Assembly (NCBI GenBank): GCA_017935185.1
Contig: JAGBIC010000014.1
Coordinates: 1-64,000 of the forward strand
Reading direction: 5' to 3'
DNA: 64,000 bases
Origin: Alistipes sp.
GTDB taxonomy: Bacteria; Bacteroidota; Bacteroidia; Bacteroidales; Rikenellaceae
Made by a program: the position numbers and the translations under genes. Below the pieces are notes generated by a model. That model made no database searches. It had not been told where the DNA came from and saw only the letters and a list, made by a program, of their open reading frames with translations. This document shows positions 1 to 8,547 of the stretch, piece after piece. Within the stretch, counting starts at the first letter, position 1; each line of letters opens with the position of its first letter.

Positions 1-184
1 AACATTGACATACCTCTTGCTCATAGAGTATGCTTTGATGAAGTATTGAGCGTATATTGCTTGTGATGGCAGGTGTCATAACTCCGAATAAATCGGCTAT
101 GTGATATTTGGATAACCATATGCCATCTTTTGAATGACGAATAGTAACATCGCCATTATCGTGGATTATAATCATTCCTTTCAT
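1..184 (-). CDS. Truncated RhuM-like / mobile-element protein (N-terminal part only)
   Basis: The gene reads leftward off the window edge, so only about 61 residues are visible. They begin MKGMIIIHDNGDV and continue with GIWLSKYHIADLFGV. A short beta strand followed by 'W-L-x-x-x-x-I-A-x-L-F-G-V' recalls the N-terminal DNA-binding part of RhuM-type virulence proteins and related accessory proteins of Bacteroidales integrated elements. The ATG at 184 lies two bases after the integrase stop (187-189), so the two were probably co-transcribed; a second in-frame ATG is at 175. The family call is inference from a short pattern, and the rest of the protein is outside the window. Confidence 0.45.
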   Translation of the reverse strand, partial: MKGMIIIHDNGDVTIRHSKDGIWLSKYHIADLFGVMTPAITSNIRSILHQSILYEQEVCQC

Positions 185-186
185 AA

Positions 187-1421
187 CTATATACAATTAG
201 CAAAACTTCTCTCCACATTACCCATATCACGCATAATAGAGCTATCCAGCACTTTGGCGTAATGTTGTGTCATCTTGATATTTGAGTGACCGAGAATCTT
301 GGCTACATTCTCCATAGACACTTCATTAGCCAAAAACACAACCGTAGCCGCCGTGTGCCTAGCAACGTGCGTGGTAAGGCGCTTATGGATACCACATATA
401 TCTGCAATCTCTTTTAGATATGCATTCATCTTCTGGTTGCTTGATACGGGTAACAATCGCCCCTTAATTTGGCACTCCTCACAATCAGCATACTTATCGA
501 GGATAGCCTTAGCACGAGAGATTACTGGGATATTACACATCTGCTTAGTCTTCTGTCTTGCCTTGCAAATCCATAATGAGCCATTATTATCTCTCACAAG
601 ATGTTCTGCGCTTAATTGCTCAACATCTGAGAACGCTAATCCTGTCAAGCAACATAATACAAATACATCACGAACTTGTTCGAGGCGTTTAATCGAAAAG
701 TTCTTATTCATCAATATATCCAACTCCTCACGAGAGAGGAACTCAATCTCCACCTCATCACGCTTAAACTTTATGCCCGCAAAGGGATCTTTTTTTAGCT
801 ATTCGTTAGTGAGTGCTATGCGTACGACCTTCTTTAAGTTTTTCAAATGTTTTAGTGCTGAGTTATTCTGACAGCCAATAGCAGTCTTTAACCAATACTC
901 AAAATTGGTGATAAACTCATTGTTTAATTCAGATAAGGCAATATCCTCTTTGTTATGTCGTTGTGTGATAAATTCTTTAAGTCGTCTAATTGATGTGTCG
1001 AACTTCTCGACGGTAGAAAGCGAATAGTCTTTACCTATAAGTGCTCTGCACTTCTCGTTATGTTCGGCATATACACCGAGTAGGGTGCGGTGAGATTTAT
1101 CTCTACCATAAAAACGATCTCTGATAACTGCGACAGTAACAAGATTTCTTTCTGCTAACAACTCCTGATGAATTTGTAGAATGTTTGTTCGCATATTATT
1201 GATATAGTAATTCAACTCTGTGGAGGTCCTGTCTTTACCCTTAGAGCCTTCCTTGGATTGGCACCACTGAGATATAGGAATACTACGCTTAATCATAATC
1301 TCTGCATTGGCTCCATTGAGAGTGATACGCAACAAATAGGGGCTTCTCCGTTTTTAAGAAGCTTCTGTCGTTTGATGTAGAATAAAACTCGTAGTGAGTT
1401 GCGGCGTGTTAATGCATCCAT
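187..1421 (-). pseudogene. Tyrosine recombinase (integrase) pseudogene with frameshift and in-frame amber codon
   Basis: Bacteroidetes-type tyrosine integrase of about 410 codons, read leftward from ATG 1421 (MDALTRRNSLRVLFYIKR). The arm-binding N-terminus runs to GEAPI and then loses frame by one base near 1329-1335. The frame resumes as LRITLNGANAEI, runs through the SAM-like core-binding domain and stops at TAG 799-801 (IALTNE-stop). The next in-frame codons read LKKDPFAGIKFK, which continues the same protein; many family members have Trp (TGG) where the TAG is, so one G-to-A change explains it. The catalytic half keeps HVARHT (His, Arg), LGHSN (His) and HYAKV (Tyr). The first Arg position is Ala in TGLAFSDV, as in IntDOT-like enzymes. 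Two independent lesions indicate a dead gene, although sequencing error at either site cannot be excluded. Confidence 0.85.
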
Positions 1422-1514
1422 AATTCAAGCAATTTTAGTGTTACAAAGGTAATTAACTGCGACCAAATTACATCTATGTAAAACGTTGAGAATCATTGAA
1501 TAGCGTCGCTAATA

Positions 1515-1614
1515 GTTGGAGTTTTAGGAACTTGAAAAAGTCCAACGATTTTTCCTACTCAGAAGTCCTATAAAACGCCATATTTTGCCTGCGTAGAATA
1601 GCAAGAAAAAGTCC
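1515..1614. repeat. Imperfect hairpin plus 10-base direct repeat between integrase relic and tRNA-Asp
   Basis: GTTGGA (1515-1520) pairs with TCCAAC (1541-1546); after one mismatch, four T-A pairs extend the stem. The decamer GAAAAAGTCC occurs at 1534-1543 and again at 1605-1614, and a further AAAGTCC...GGACTTT inverted pair follows at about 1608-1637. The 241 bases between the integrase relic and the tRNA contain no gene that I can see. Repeats of this kind are common as arm-type or core sites at element ends, but a weak terminator is equally possible. Confidence 0.4.
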
Positions 1615-1662
1615 CAAAGTTTTGAACTTCAGGACTTTGCTGTAAATTGCTTTGAATTTTCG

Positions 1663-1736
1663 CGGTGCGTAGGGGACTCGAACCCCTGACCCCGTGCGTG
1701 ACAGGCACGTATTCTAACCAGCTGAACTAACGCACC
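1663..1736 (-). tRNA. tRNA-Asp (anticodon GTC)
   Basis: A full cloverleaf is visible on the minus strand: acceptor GGTGCGT/ACGCACC, D arm starting GTTC, anticodon stem CGTGC/GCACG with loop CTGTCAC (anticodon GTC), variable loop GGGTC, T arm AGGGG-TTCGAGT-CCCCT, and discriminator G. The length is 74 bases without an encoded CCA. It decodes GAC/GAT aspartate codons. The integrase relic lies past its 3' end, the usual geometry for a tRNA used as an integration target. Confidence 0.97.
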
Positions 1737-1754
1737 AATTGCTGATTGCGAGTG

Positions 1755-1785
1755 CAAAGATAATACAAAAAATCAAAACTGCAAA
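1755..1785 (-). promoter_or_regulatory. Promoter of tRNA-Asp
   Basis: On the minus strand TTTG (1782-1785) is followed after 19 bases by TATCTTTG (1755-1762), an exact Bacteroidetes -33/-7 pair. It ends 18 bases before the tRNA 5' end. Confidence 0.75.
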
Positions 1786-1817
1786 TTATTTACATCTTTT
1801 TGCGAATTTTTTATCTC

Positions 1818-2987
1818 CTACCTCACCGCTTTCAGCTCGATAAGTGTAATTTCGGGGCGCGCCAGGCCTATTCGCATGGGATACATCACACATCCTATAC
1901 CATCGTTGATATATAGCGAGCGTCCCTGCTCCTGATACAGCCCACTCCATCGCTTATAGATCAACATCGATGGCGACACCCCTCTTTTCCCAATAGGAAA
2001 TTTCATCTGCATGGCGTGAACATGCCCAGAAAGTGTCAAATCGGCCAACCTATGCTCCAAAATCTTGTCCCATAATTGCGGAGCATGCACCAGAGATACA
2101 TTGAAAAGTTCTTTGGGTACACCATTATAACAATTTAGGATATTTACATCGGGTAACTCAAACGAATGGCGATAGTCCTGCAATTTTCTGTCGAAGCTCA
2201 CTCCTGTAATCGAAATTGAGTCGACACCACGTTTGACGTACACACTTCTATCATCAATCATCCGCCAGCCCATTTTACGCTGAATCTCCTTGAGTTGCGC
2301 AAGATTGTAATCGGGGGTCAGCGAGATAGAATCCTTTATATAACCGCCTGTGTCGTGGTTGCCGGTAATGGTAAACACCCCATCCTTCGCCCGCAGTTGT
2401 GACAACTTTTCAACCACAGTTCCCTCAAGTTCATCGTATCTGATATTGACCAAATCGCCACAGTGGGCAACCATGTCTGCATCGAGGCTATTGCATATAT
2501 CGACAATATTCTGCACCTCCTCTACGGGCGAGAGCATTGTGCCTACATGTAAATCCGAGATTTGCACGATTCTGTATCCATCAAACGATTTCGGCAGACG
2601 CTGGGAGGTTACAACTACCCTATTCACCTTATAATCAATCCTCGTAACAGCCATTCCATAGACAAACAAAGCCACGCAAGCGCAACTCACCCCAACGCCA
2701 ACCACGCGCCACAGTGTTTTGCGAGAAAAGACAAACGACAAATTCATCGGCATGCGAGCAATCGACAGAACCATATAGAGAAATGTCATCCACATGGAAA
2801 AGAGTGTAAACCATGTGGTATTGTCTTTGATGAGCAAAAAATCGATAGCACTCATCAAAAGCGGCAATAGATCAAACGCAAATGTCACAGCCATATACAC
2901 CCTGCGGCATGGCATGGCCCAACGCTTTGATATCATATAATCAAGCGCAACCATCAGTAACGAGCAGAATGCAATAACCCAAATCAT
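1818..2987 (-). CDS. Membrane-anchored calcineurin-like metallophosphoesterase (YkuE/YaeI-like)
   Basis: 389 residues. The first ~115 residues hold several hydrophobic segments, so the catalytic domain is membrane-attached. The domain carries the metallophosphoesterase motifs in order: ISDLHVG (about 143-149, D-x-H), CGDLVN (about 176-181, GD), TGNHD (208-212) and SGHVHAM near residue 320 (GHxH). These residues bind two metal ions. Relatives hydrolyse phosphoesters such as UDP-2,3-diacylglucosamine, but the substrate cannot be read from the sequence. The gene stands alone between tRNA-Asp and a divergent porin gene. Confidence 0.88.
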   Translation of the reverse strand: MIWVIAFCSLLMVALDYMISKRWAMPCRRVYMAVTFAFDLLPLLMSAIDFLLIKDNTTWFTLFSMWMTFLYMVLSIARMPMNLSFVFSRKTLWRVVGVGVSCACVALFVYGMAVTRIDYKVNRVVVTSQRLPKSFDGYRIVQISDLHVGTMLSPVEEVQNIVDICNSLDADMVAHCGDLVNIRYDELEGTVVEKLSQLRAKDGVFTITGNHDTGGYIKDSISLTPDYNLAQLKEIQRKMGWRMIDDRSVYVKRGVDSISITGVSFDRKLQDYRHSFELPDVNILNCYNGVPKELFNVSLVHAPQLWDKILEHRLADLTLSGHVHAMQMKFPIGKRGVSPSMLIYKRWSGLYQEQGRSLYINDGIGCVMYPMRIGLARPEITLIELKAVR

Positions 2988-3088
2988 AAATCACTCTATT
3001 TATGCAGAATCGCCCTCGTGGTATTTGGCATGGGAGTTGCTTAAATTCCATTGCCCACATGCAAAAATTACACGACAGAATTGTATTA

Positions 3089-3096
3089 CAAATATA
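3089..3096 (-). promoter_or_regulatory. Candidate -7 element for the metallophosphoesterase gene
   Basis: TATATTTG on the minus strand, about 100 bases upstream of the ATG at 2987. No TTG sits at the expected -33 distance, so the call rests on the -7 box only. Confidence 0.35.
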
Positions 3097-3132
3097 TAAC
3101 TTTTTTACGAAATGGATTAAAACAAATCGCTT

Positions 3133-4473
3133 ATGAGAAGATTTAGACTATCGACAGCCATACTATTCTTGGCTCTATGCGCAGGCAACGCCATGGCACA
3201 AAATCGTCATAGAGGAGATTATAAGCCTACGGTTTACATGGTTACATTCGAACAGACCGAGAGCGACCAATGCCCGATGCAAAACCTTATGACACAGAGA
3301 AATGCAGCCGCACAAAATGCACGCAACGACTTTTTTGAGACCCAGCGCACGGGTTATCATCAGGTACATAACCCGCAATTTGTCTTTGCAACAAAGAACA
3401 ATAGATTCGCGCTCGGCATAGGCGGCTATATCAACCTGCGCACCAGCTACGATTTGAAGGGTGCGGTTGATAATATCGATTTTATCCCTTACGACATTCC
3501 CGTGGTCGATAACTATGCAAATCGCCAGCGCATCATGATGGACGCAACCACCTCGCGCCTATTCACAAAAGCTGTGGTTAATTCCGAAACGCTTGGTCGT
3601 GTTGTAGCCTTTGTCGACATGGATTTTCGCGGTGGAGAGGAGTTTAGTTATACCCCACGTCTGCGTTCGGCTTATGTATCGATGTTGGGATTTACCGCAG
3701 GTCGTGACGTTACTACATTCTGCGACCTGAACGCCGTACCGCACATGGTGGATTTCGAGGGCCCCAATGCCTATAATTTCAATTTTGCCACCCTGCTGCG
3801 TTATGAGCTGGATTTCCTCGATAACCGCATGCGCGTTGGAGTTGCGGCCGAGATGCCTAAGGTGAGTGGCAGCTATGGCGAGTATTTCCGACCGATTTCA
3901 CAACGAGTACCCGATGTGCCTCTATATCTGCAATACTCTTGGGGCGCAGAGCGTCAGAGCCACTTCCGAGCAGCTGCCGTATTCCGTAACATGTATCTGC
4001 ATAACGCCATGCGCGAGAGCAATACAAGCCTCTTTGGTTGGGGCGTTCAGGCCAGCGGTAGCATCGACATCTTCAATATCCTCACCCTGCGTTTCAGCGG
4101 CATATACGGCAAGGGAATCTCGCCATATATACAAGATTTAAAGGGTGTAGGGCTTGATTTTGTGCCCGACCCCGAAAATTTAGAGCAGATAGAAACAATG
4201 CCGATGTGGGCATGGCAGGCCTCGGCGCAAATCGATCTGTTACCCCATAAATTCTGGCTCACAGGCGGCTACTCATCGGCACACGTCGAGCAGCCGACCG
4301 GCACTGCCGCCGATCATTACAAACGAGGTTCATATATCTTCGGAAACGTATTCTACAACGTAACATCCGATTTCACAATCGCACTCGAGTACCTGCATGG
4401 CGCCCGCAAAAATGTCGACGGCATGCTGGGTGATGCAAACCGCTTAAGCCTGATGTTGCAATACAATTTCTAA
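3133..4473 (+). CDS. DcaP-like outer-membrane porin
   Basis: 446 residues. A signal peptide (MRRFRLSTAILFLALC..AMA-Q) is followed by a region of about 70 residues, then a long run of alternating amphipathic strands (for example FALGIGGYINLRTSYD and LRSAYVSMLGFTAGRD) that ends in YNF, the terminal aromatic typical of beta-barrel outer-membrane proteins. The pattern fits the DcaP-like/porin O-P group that lets small anionic solutes across the outer membrane. The solute is unknown. It is a monocistronic gene ending at a strong hairpin terminator. Confidence 0.75.
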   Translation: MRRFRLSTAILFLALCAGNAMAQNRHRGDYKPTVYMVTFEQTESDQCPMQNLMTQRNAAAQNARNDFFETQRTGYHQVHNPQFVFATKNNRFALGIGGYINLRTSYDLKGAVDNIDFIPYDIPVVDNYANRQRIMMDATTSRLFTKAVVNSETLGRVVAFVDMDFRGGEEFSYTPRLRSAYVSMLGFTAGRDVTTFCDLNAVPHMVDFEGPNAYNFNFATLLRYELDFLDNRMRVGVAAEMPKVSGSYGEYFRPISQRVPDVPLYLQYSWGAERQSHFRAAAVFRNMYLHNAMRESNTSLFGWGVQASGSIDIFNILTLRFSGIYGKGISPYIQDLKGVGLDFVPDPENLEQIETMPMWAWQASAQIDLLPHKFWLTGGYSSAHVEQPTGTAADHYKRGSYIFGNVFYNVTSDFTIALEYLHGARKNVDGMLGDANRLSLMLQYNF

Positions 4474-4501
4474 ACGATTTTTACCGCTTCATTGCTTGCG
4501 A

Positions 4502-4530
4502 GGCTGCCTTTCGAGGCGGCCTTTGTTTTT
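4502..4530 (+). terminator. Rho-independent terminator of the porin gene
   Basis: GGCTGCC (4502-4508) pairs with GGCGGCC (4515-4521) around a six-base loop, followed by TTTGTTTTT. Confidence 0.85.
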
Positions 4531-4552
4531 AGCCGAAATATTGCTACATTTG
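4522..4552 (+). promoter_or_regulatory. Promoter of the capA-like gene
   Basis: TTTG (4522-4525), a 19-base spacer and TACATTTG (4545-4552) match the Bacteroidetes consensus. The -33 element is part of the T-tract of the porin terminator. A purine-rich AGGAG lies near 4561, before the ATG at 4577. Confidence 0.7.
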
Positions 4553-4576
4553 TAGAATATAGGAGATATGGAATAG

Positions 4577-5659
4577 ATGAAACAATTTTCTTACATAGCA
4601 GCCACGACCATAGTGTCGTATCTTCTTCTTATGTTGTGCGTGTATGGCCCAAAACGCATTTACATTGAGGATGCGCCTTCGTTTGTTCCTCGCAAGGCGC
4701 GTATTGCAGCCGTAGGTGACTTGATGCAGCACCTGCCACAATTGAATGCGGCACGTCAGGCCGATAGTACATACAACTACCACCAATCATTCAAATATAT
4801 AGCACCTTTATTGCGCGAGGCCGATATCGCCATCGTAAACCTCGAAACCACCCTATCGCACTCAGGGCCATATAGCGGATACCCCACATTCTGCTCTCCG
4901 GCAGCCGTTGCAGGAGCTATGGCAGATATGGGTGTGGATGTGGCAACATTTGCCAACAATCACTGCTGCGACCGTGGCGGCAGAGGAATAAGAAGCACAA
5001 TAGAGATTCTCGACTCGCATCGCATTCCCCATATTGGAGCGTATGCCGACAGTATTGATTACAAGCAAAATAATATTTGTTATTTAAAGCGTCGCGGCAT
5101 ATCGTTCGCAGTCGTTAATTATACCTATGGAACCAATGGAATCCCCACTCCGAAAGGGTGCGTTGTGAACCTCATCGACAGCGTCAGAATTGCTGCCGAC
5201 ATAGCCTCGATAGATAAAAGATTTGCCGATTGTATAATTGCCGTCATGCATTGGGGCAACGAGTATGAACGTCATCAAAACAGCGAGCAGAGAGCCCTCG
5301 CCAATCTGCTCAAGCGTTGTGGCGTGGATATAATATTAGGCAGCCATCCGCATGTTGTCCAGCCGTTCGAGATTGACAACAACGGAAAAATTACGGTCTA
5401 CTCAATGGGCAATTTTGTATCGAATCAGCGTAAAAGATATTGCGATGGCGGAATTTTGGCAACTATTGATATTGAAGAGGTTGCACCAAACAAATTCAAG
5501 TATAGCTTAAGCACTATGCCGCTATGGGTCAAACTCCCCCACTACACCATTCTCACACCCGAAGCCGCCTACACAGAAGAGCTGACCGAAGCAGAGAAGC
5601 AGAGCTACAACATTTTTGTTTCCGACACAGAAAAGCTGTTGGGAGCAACCATAAAATAA
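4577..5659 (+). CDS. CapA-family (poly-gamma-glutamate synthesis protein-like) metallophosphatase-fold protein
   Basis: 360 residues with an N-terminal membrane anchor (about residues 8-25). CapA/PgsA motifs follow: AAVGDLMQH, AIVNLETTLS, FANNHCCDRG (the family N-N-H), VMHWGNEYE and LGSHPHVVQPFE, then YSMGNFVSNQ. These form the metallophosphoesterase-like active site of the family. In Bacillus, CapA takes part in poly-gamma-glutamate export; most gut homologues have no such operon. No capB or capC neighbours are present here, so the role is unknown. Its stop is followed at once by a bidirectional terminator shared with htpG. Confidence 0.85.
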   Translation: MKQFSYIAATTIVSYLLLMLCVYGPKRIYIEDAPSFVPRKARIAAVGDLMQHLPQLNAARQADSTYNYHQSFKYIAPLLREADIAIVNLETTLSHSGPYSGYPTFCSPAAVAGAMADMGVDVATFANNHCCDRGGRGIRSTIEILDSHRIPHIGAYADSIDYKQNNICYLKRRGISFAVVNYTYGTNGIPTPKGCVVNLIDSVRIAADIASIDKRFADCIIAVMHWGNEYERHQNSEQRALANLLKRCGVDIILGSHPHVVQPFEIDNNGKITVYSMGNFVSNQRKRYCDGGILATIDIEEVAPNKFKYSLSTMPLWVKLPHYTILTPEAAYTEELTEAEKQSYNIFVSDTEKLLGATIK

Positions 5660-5660
5660 A

Positions 5661-5691
5661 ATGGGCTGCCACAAACTTTATGGCAACCCAT
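5661..5691. terminator. Bidirectional terminator between capA-like gene and htpG
   Basis: ATGGGCTGCCA (5661-5671) and TGGCAACCCAT (5681-5691) form an 11-base stem with one mismatch. Rightward the stem is followed by TCATCTTTTT; leftward it is followed by TTTATTTTA. It lies between convergent genes. Confidence 0.85.
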
Positions 5692-5713
5692 TCATCTTTT
5701 TACAAACGATATA

Positions 5714-7780
5714 TTATCGCTCGATAAGCGTGATACTACGCTGAATGAAATCGGTCAAATTCTTACCCTTCAACATTCCGTTCGACAACAATGCCAGGTC
5801 GATGATTTGGCGCACCAGCTTATTTTGCTTGCCAATCTCACGCAGACGCTCATTGCGCTCGTCACGTAGCGTTACAATCTTCTTCGACAGCTCTTCGCTC
5901 ATCTCCTTCTCCTCGGGGGTGAAATCCTCATGTTTCTTGCCCTTGACGGTCTCGTCAAAGCGCTTCTCCTCGGCCACTGCGGCATCAATCTTTTTGGTGA
6001 TCGACTTGAGTTTGTCGCCATATGCCTTCTCCACACTACCCAGAATGTCGATAACGATAGGATGATTACCATTTACGGCGATAGTGAAATTGTCGGGCAT
6101 CTGACCATAGAACTGGCTCATGCCGCCACCATTCAGCTTGGCCATCTCCTTCATTCGGCGCATAAACTCGTTCTGAATAATGACAACGGGAGCATCCTCG
6201 GCCGCCATCGGCTCAAACGAAATGGTATATGAGATGGCATCCTCCTTGGGCATCTGGCTCTCGAAGACAGGGCGCATAATATCCTGCTGTGCCTCGGTGA
6301 GCGACATCGACATCTGCTCCTTCTTCTGGATAAGTTTCTCGACAACATCGCTATCCACACGCACAAAACGCACATTCTGGTTCTTCGACTCGTAGTAATT
6401 CACATAGTGATTATCCAACGGGCCGTTCATCTCCAGCACATCATAACCCTTGGCCTTGGCACCCTCCACAAACGAGTACTTGTCAACAGCATCATCGACA
6501 TAGAGCAGTATGATATTGTCGTTCTTGTCTGTCTGATTATCCTTCACCAAATCGATATACTCCTTTGCGGTGAAATATTTGCCCTCGGTTGATTTCAGCA
6601 GCATAAAATCCTGCGCCTTCTCGGCAAACTTCTCGTCGGTGAGCATACCATACTGAATAAAGACCTTCAAATCATCCCACTTCTTCTCGTAGTCGCCACG
6701 CATAGTTGTAAACAACTCCTTCAGGCGGTCGGCCACCTTGCGGGTGATGTAGTTTGAGATTTTCTTAACGTTAGAATCGCTCTGAAGGTAGCTGCGTGAT
6801 ACGTTAAGCGGAATATCGGGCGAATCGATAACACCATGCAGCAGAGTGAGATATTCCGGTACAATACCCTCCACCTGATCGGTCACAAACACCTGATTGC
6901 AATAGAGCTGAATCTTGTTCTTCTGCAACTCGATATTGTTGTTGATTTTTGGGAAATAGAGAATACCCGTAAGATTGAATGGGTAGTCTATATTCATGTG
7001 GATATTAAACAGAGGTTCGTCACTCATGGGATAGAGTTCTGAATAGAAAGCCTTATACTGCTCCTCGGTAATCTCTGACGGCATGCGGGTCCACAAGGGG
7101 TTGGTGTCGTTTATTATATTATCCTTATCGGTATCGACATATTTGCCATCCTTCCACTCCTTAACCTTGCCAAACACAATCTCAACAGGCAGGAAATGGC
7201 AATATTTCTTCAAAAGCTCACCCACCTTCTGCTCCTCGCAATACTCCTTGCAGTCATCCGAGAGGTGCAGCACGATAGATGTGCCTCGGTCACGCTTCTC
7301 CTTGAGCTCCTCCATCTCATACTCGGGCGAGCCATCGCATACCCAATGCATAGAGGGGGCGTCGGAATTGTGCGACTGGGTAAAAATCTCAACCTTATCG
7401 GCCACCATGAATGATGAGTAGAATCCCAAACCGAAATGACCGATTATAGCCTGATCCTTATACTTTGCCAAGAACTCCTCTGCGCCCGAGAAGGCAATCT
7501 GATTGATGTAGCGGTCAATCTCCTCGGCTGTCATACCGATACCGCGGTCGGTGACCGTAAGAATCTTCTTCTCGGGATCAACGCTGACCGAAATCTTCAA
7601 TTCACCCAGATCACCCTGAAACTCGTTCTTCGCAGCGAGTGTCTTTATCTTTTGTGTGGCATCGACAGCATTCGACACCAACTCACGTAAAAAAATCTCG
7701 TGATCTGAATAGAGGAATTTTTTAATTACGGGAAATATATTCTCCGTAGTTACTCCGATTTTTCCGTTTTTCATTGCCAT
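5714..7780 (-). CDS. htpG: Molecular chaperone HtpG (Hsp90)
   Basis: 688 residues, slightly longer than the E. coli protein. The N-terminal GHKL ATPase domain shows RELVSNAVDA (the Asn that binds Mg-ATP), VTDRGIGMT and IGHFGLGFYSSFMVADKV. The middle domain has PLNVSRSYLQ, whose Arg contacts the ATP gamma phosphate. The C-terminal dimerisation domain ends LIER, without the eukaryotic MEEVD tail. HtpG folds and protects client proteins in the cytoplasm. It is transcribed alone; no CIRCE inverted repeat was found upstream. Confidence 0.98.
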   Translation of the reverse strand: MAMKNGKIGVTTENIFPVIKKFLYSDHEIFLRELVSNAVDATQKIKTLAAKNEFQGDLGELKISVSVDPEKKILTVTDRGIGMTAEEIDRYINQIAFSGAEEFLAKYKDQAIIGHFGLGFYSSFMVADKVEIFTQSHNSDAPSMHWVCDGSPEYEMEELKEKRDRGTSIVLHLSDDCKEYCEEQKVGELLKKYCHFLPVEIVFGKVKEWKDGKYVDTDKDNIINDTNPLWTRMPSEITEEQYKAFYSELYPMSDEPLFNIHMNIDYPFNLTGILYFPKINNNIELQKNKIQLYCNQVFVTDQVEGIVPEYLTLLHGVIDSPDIPLNVSRSYLQSDSNVKKISNYITRKVADRLKELFTTMRGDYEKKWDDLKVFIQYGMLTDEKFAEKAQDFMLLKSTEGKYFTAKEYIDLVKDNQTDKNDNIILLYVDDAVDKYSFVEGAKAKGYDVLEMNGPLDNHYVNYYESKNQNVRFVRVDSDVVEKLIQKKEQMSMSLTEAQQDIMRPVFESQMPKEDAISYTISFEPMAAEDAPVVIIQNEFMRRMKEMAKLNGGGMSQFYGQMPDNFTIAVNGNHPIVIDILGSVEKAYGDKLKSITKKIDAAVAEEKRFDETVKGKKHEDFTPEEKEMSEELSKKIVTLRDERNERLREIGKQNKLVRQIIDLALLSNGMLKGKNLTDFIQRSITLIER

Positions 7781-7902
7781 ATATAGTATGTTTTTTTGAT
7801 TATTATCGTTGTATATAAAATAATCAAACTATGTGCCAGCCGCTATTTTATGCCATTTTGACACAGCAGGCACGATATAATGGCAGATTTCGCCCTGAAA
7901 AG

Positions 7903-8547
7903 CTATCGGCTGTGGCGGCGTGACAGATGCAAAGAGATAAAAATGCCCTGAGCCACATAGTAGGTGGTCATAATCCACAATCCCGAATGAGGTACAGCCG
8001 TCACAAACTTATTGTAGGCAATAACCGAATCGGAGAAGACAAAGAGTATAGCTGCAACAACATACCATAGTCGGTGCGCGCGTTGCTGCAAGATGGCCGT
8101 TGCACCCATCGTAAAGATAATCAGGCCATAGACCCCCACCGCATAAAACTCCATCTGCGATGCGATATGAGCCATCACATAACCCAGGAAAACAAGAGTG
8201 ATAGCTGCAAAAGCCAGCACCCCAAAGAGCCTGCCCCTCACCTTGCGGCACTTGGGGAGAAAATCGGCTATATAGAAAAGGTGTGCAACAGCAAAAAATG
8301 CTATCTGCATAATAAAGTCGTGCATCGAGCCGGCCAAATCACCGGCAGCGGATGCCAACAAGGCGAGCGGAATAAGCGCTCCTCCCGAACGAAATTTCAC
8401 GGCGGTCAGAATTGCTGCGGCAAGCGTCGGCACGGCCACAAACCAATCACACGCCGAGAAGAATGCGAAATTTCTCGGCAGGAAGTAGACAACTGTCAAC
8501 AACAGATAGAGCGCCAACGACAGCGAGATATACTTACTCCTGCTCAT
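7903..8547 (-). CDS. YhhN-family integral membrane protein (lysoplasmalogenase-like)
   Basis: 214 residues, almost wholly hydrophobic, with about seven to eight predicted membrane helices. Family signatures are present: LLASAAGDLAG in the third helix (small residues plus a conserved Asp), VAHLFYIADF, and LFVFSDSVIAYNKF (Asp-Ser followed by a basic residue), as in TMEM86/YhhN. Characterised relatives cleave the vinyl-ether bond of lysoplasmalogens. Some gut anaerobes make plasmalogens, but the substrate here is inference. The start overlaps the thioesterase stop by 14 bases, which indicates translational coupling at the end of the leftward gene train. Confidence 0.8.
   Translation of the reverse strand: MSRSKYISLSLALYLLLTVVYFLPRNFAFFSACDWFVAVPTLAAAILTAVKFRSGGALIPLALLASAAGDLAGSMHDFIMQIAFFAVAHLFYIADFLPKCRKVRGRLFGVLAFAAITLVFLGYVMAHIASQMEFYAVGVYGLIIFTMGATAILQQRAHRLWYVVAAILFVFSDSVIAYNKFVTAVPHSGLWIMTTYYVAQGIFISLHLSRRHSR

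Noticed and set aside
299-871. Long rightward open frame opposite the integrase relic
   Set aside because: It lies wholly antisense to the integrase, has no promoter or family signature, and its start lies in the middle of the catalytic half.
7781-7902. CIRCE heat-shock operator for htpG
   Set aside because: The long inverted repeat TTAGCACTC-N9-GAGTGCTAA is absent from the gap upstream of htpG.
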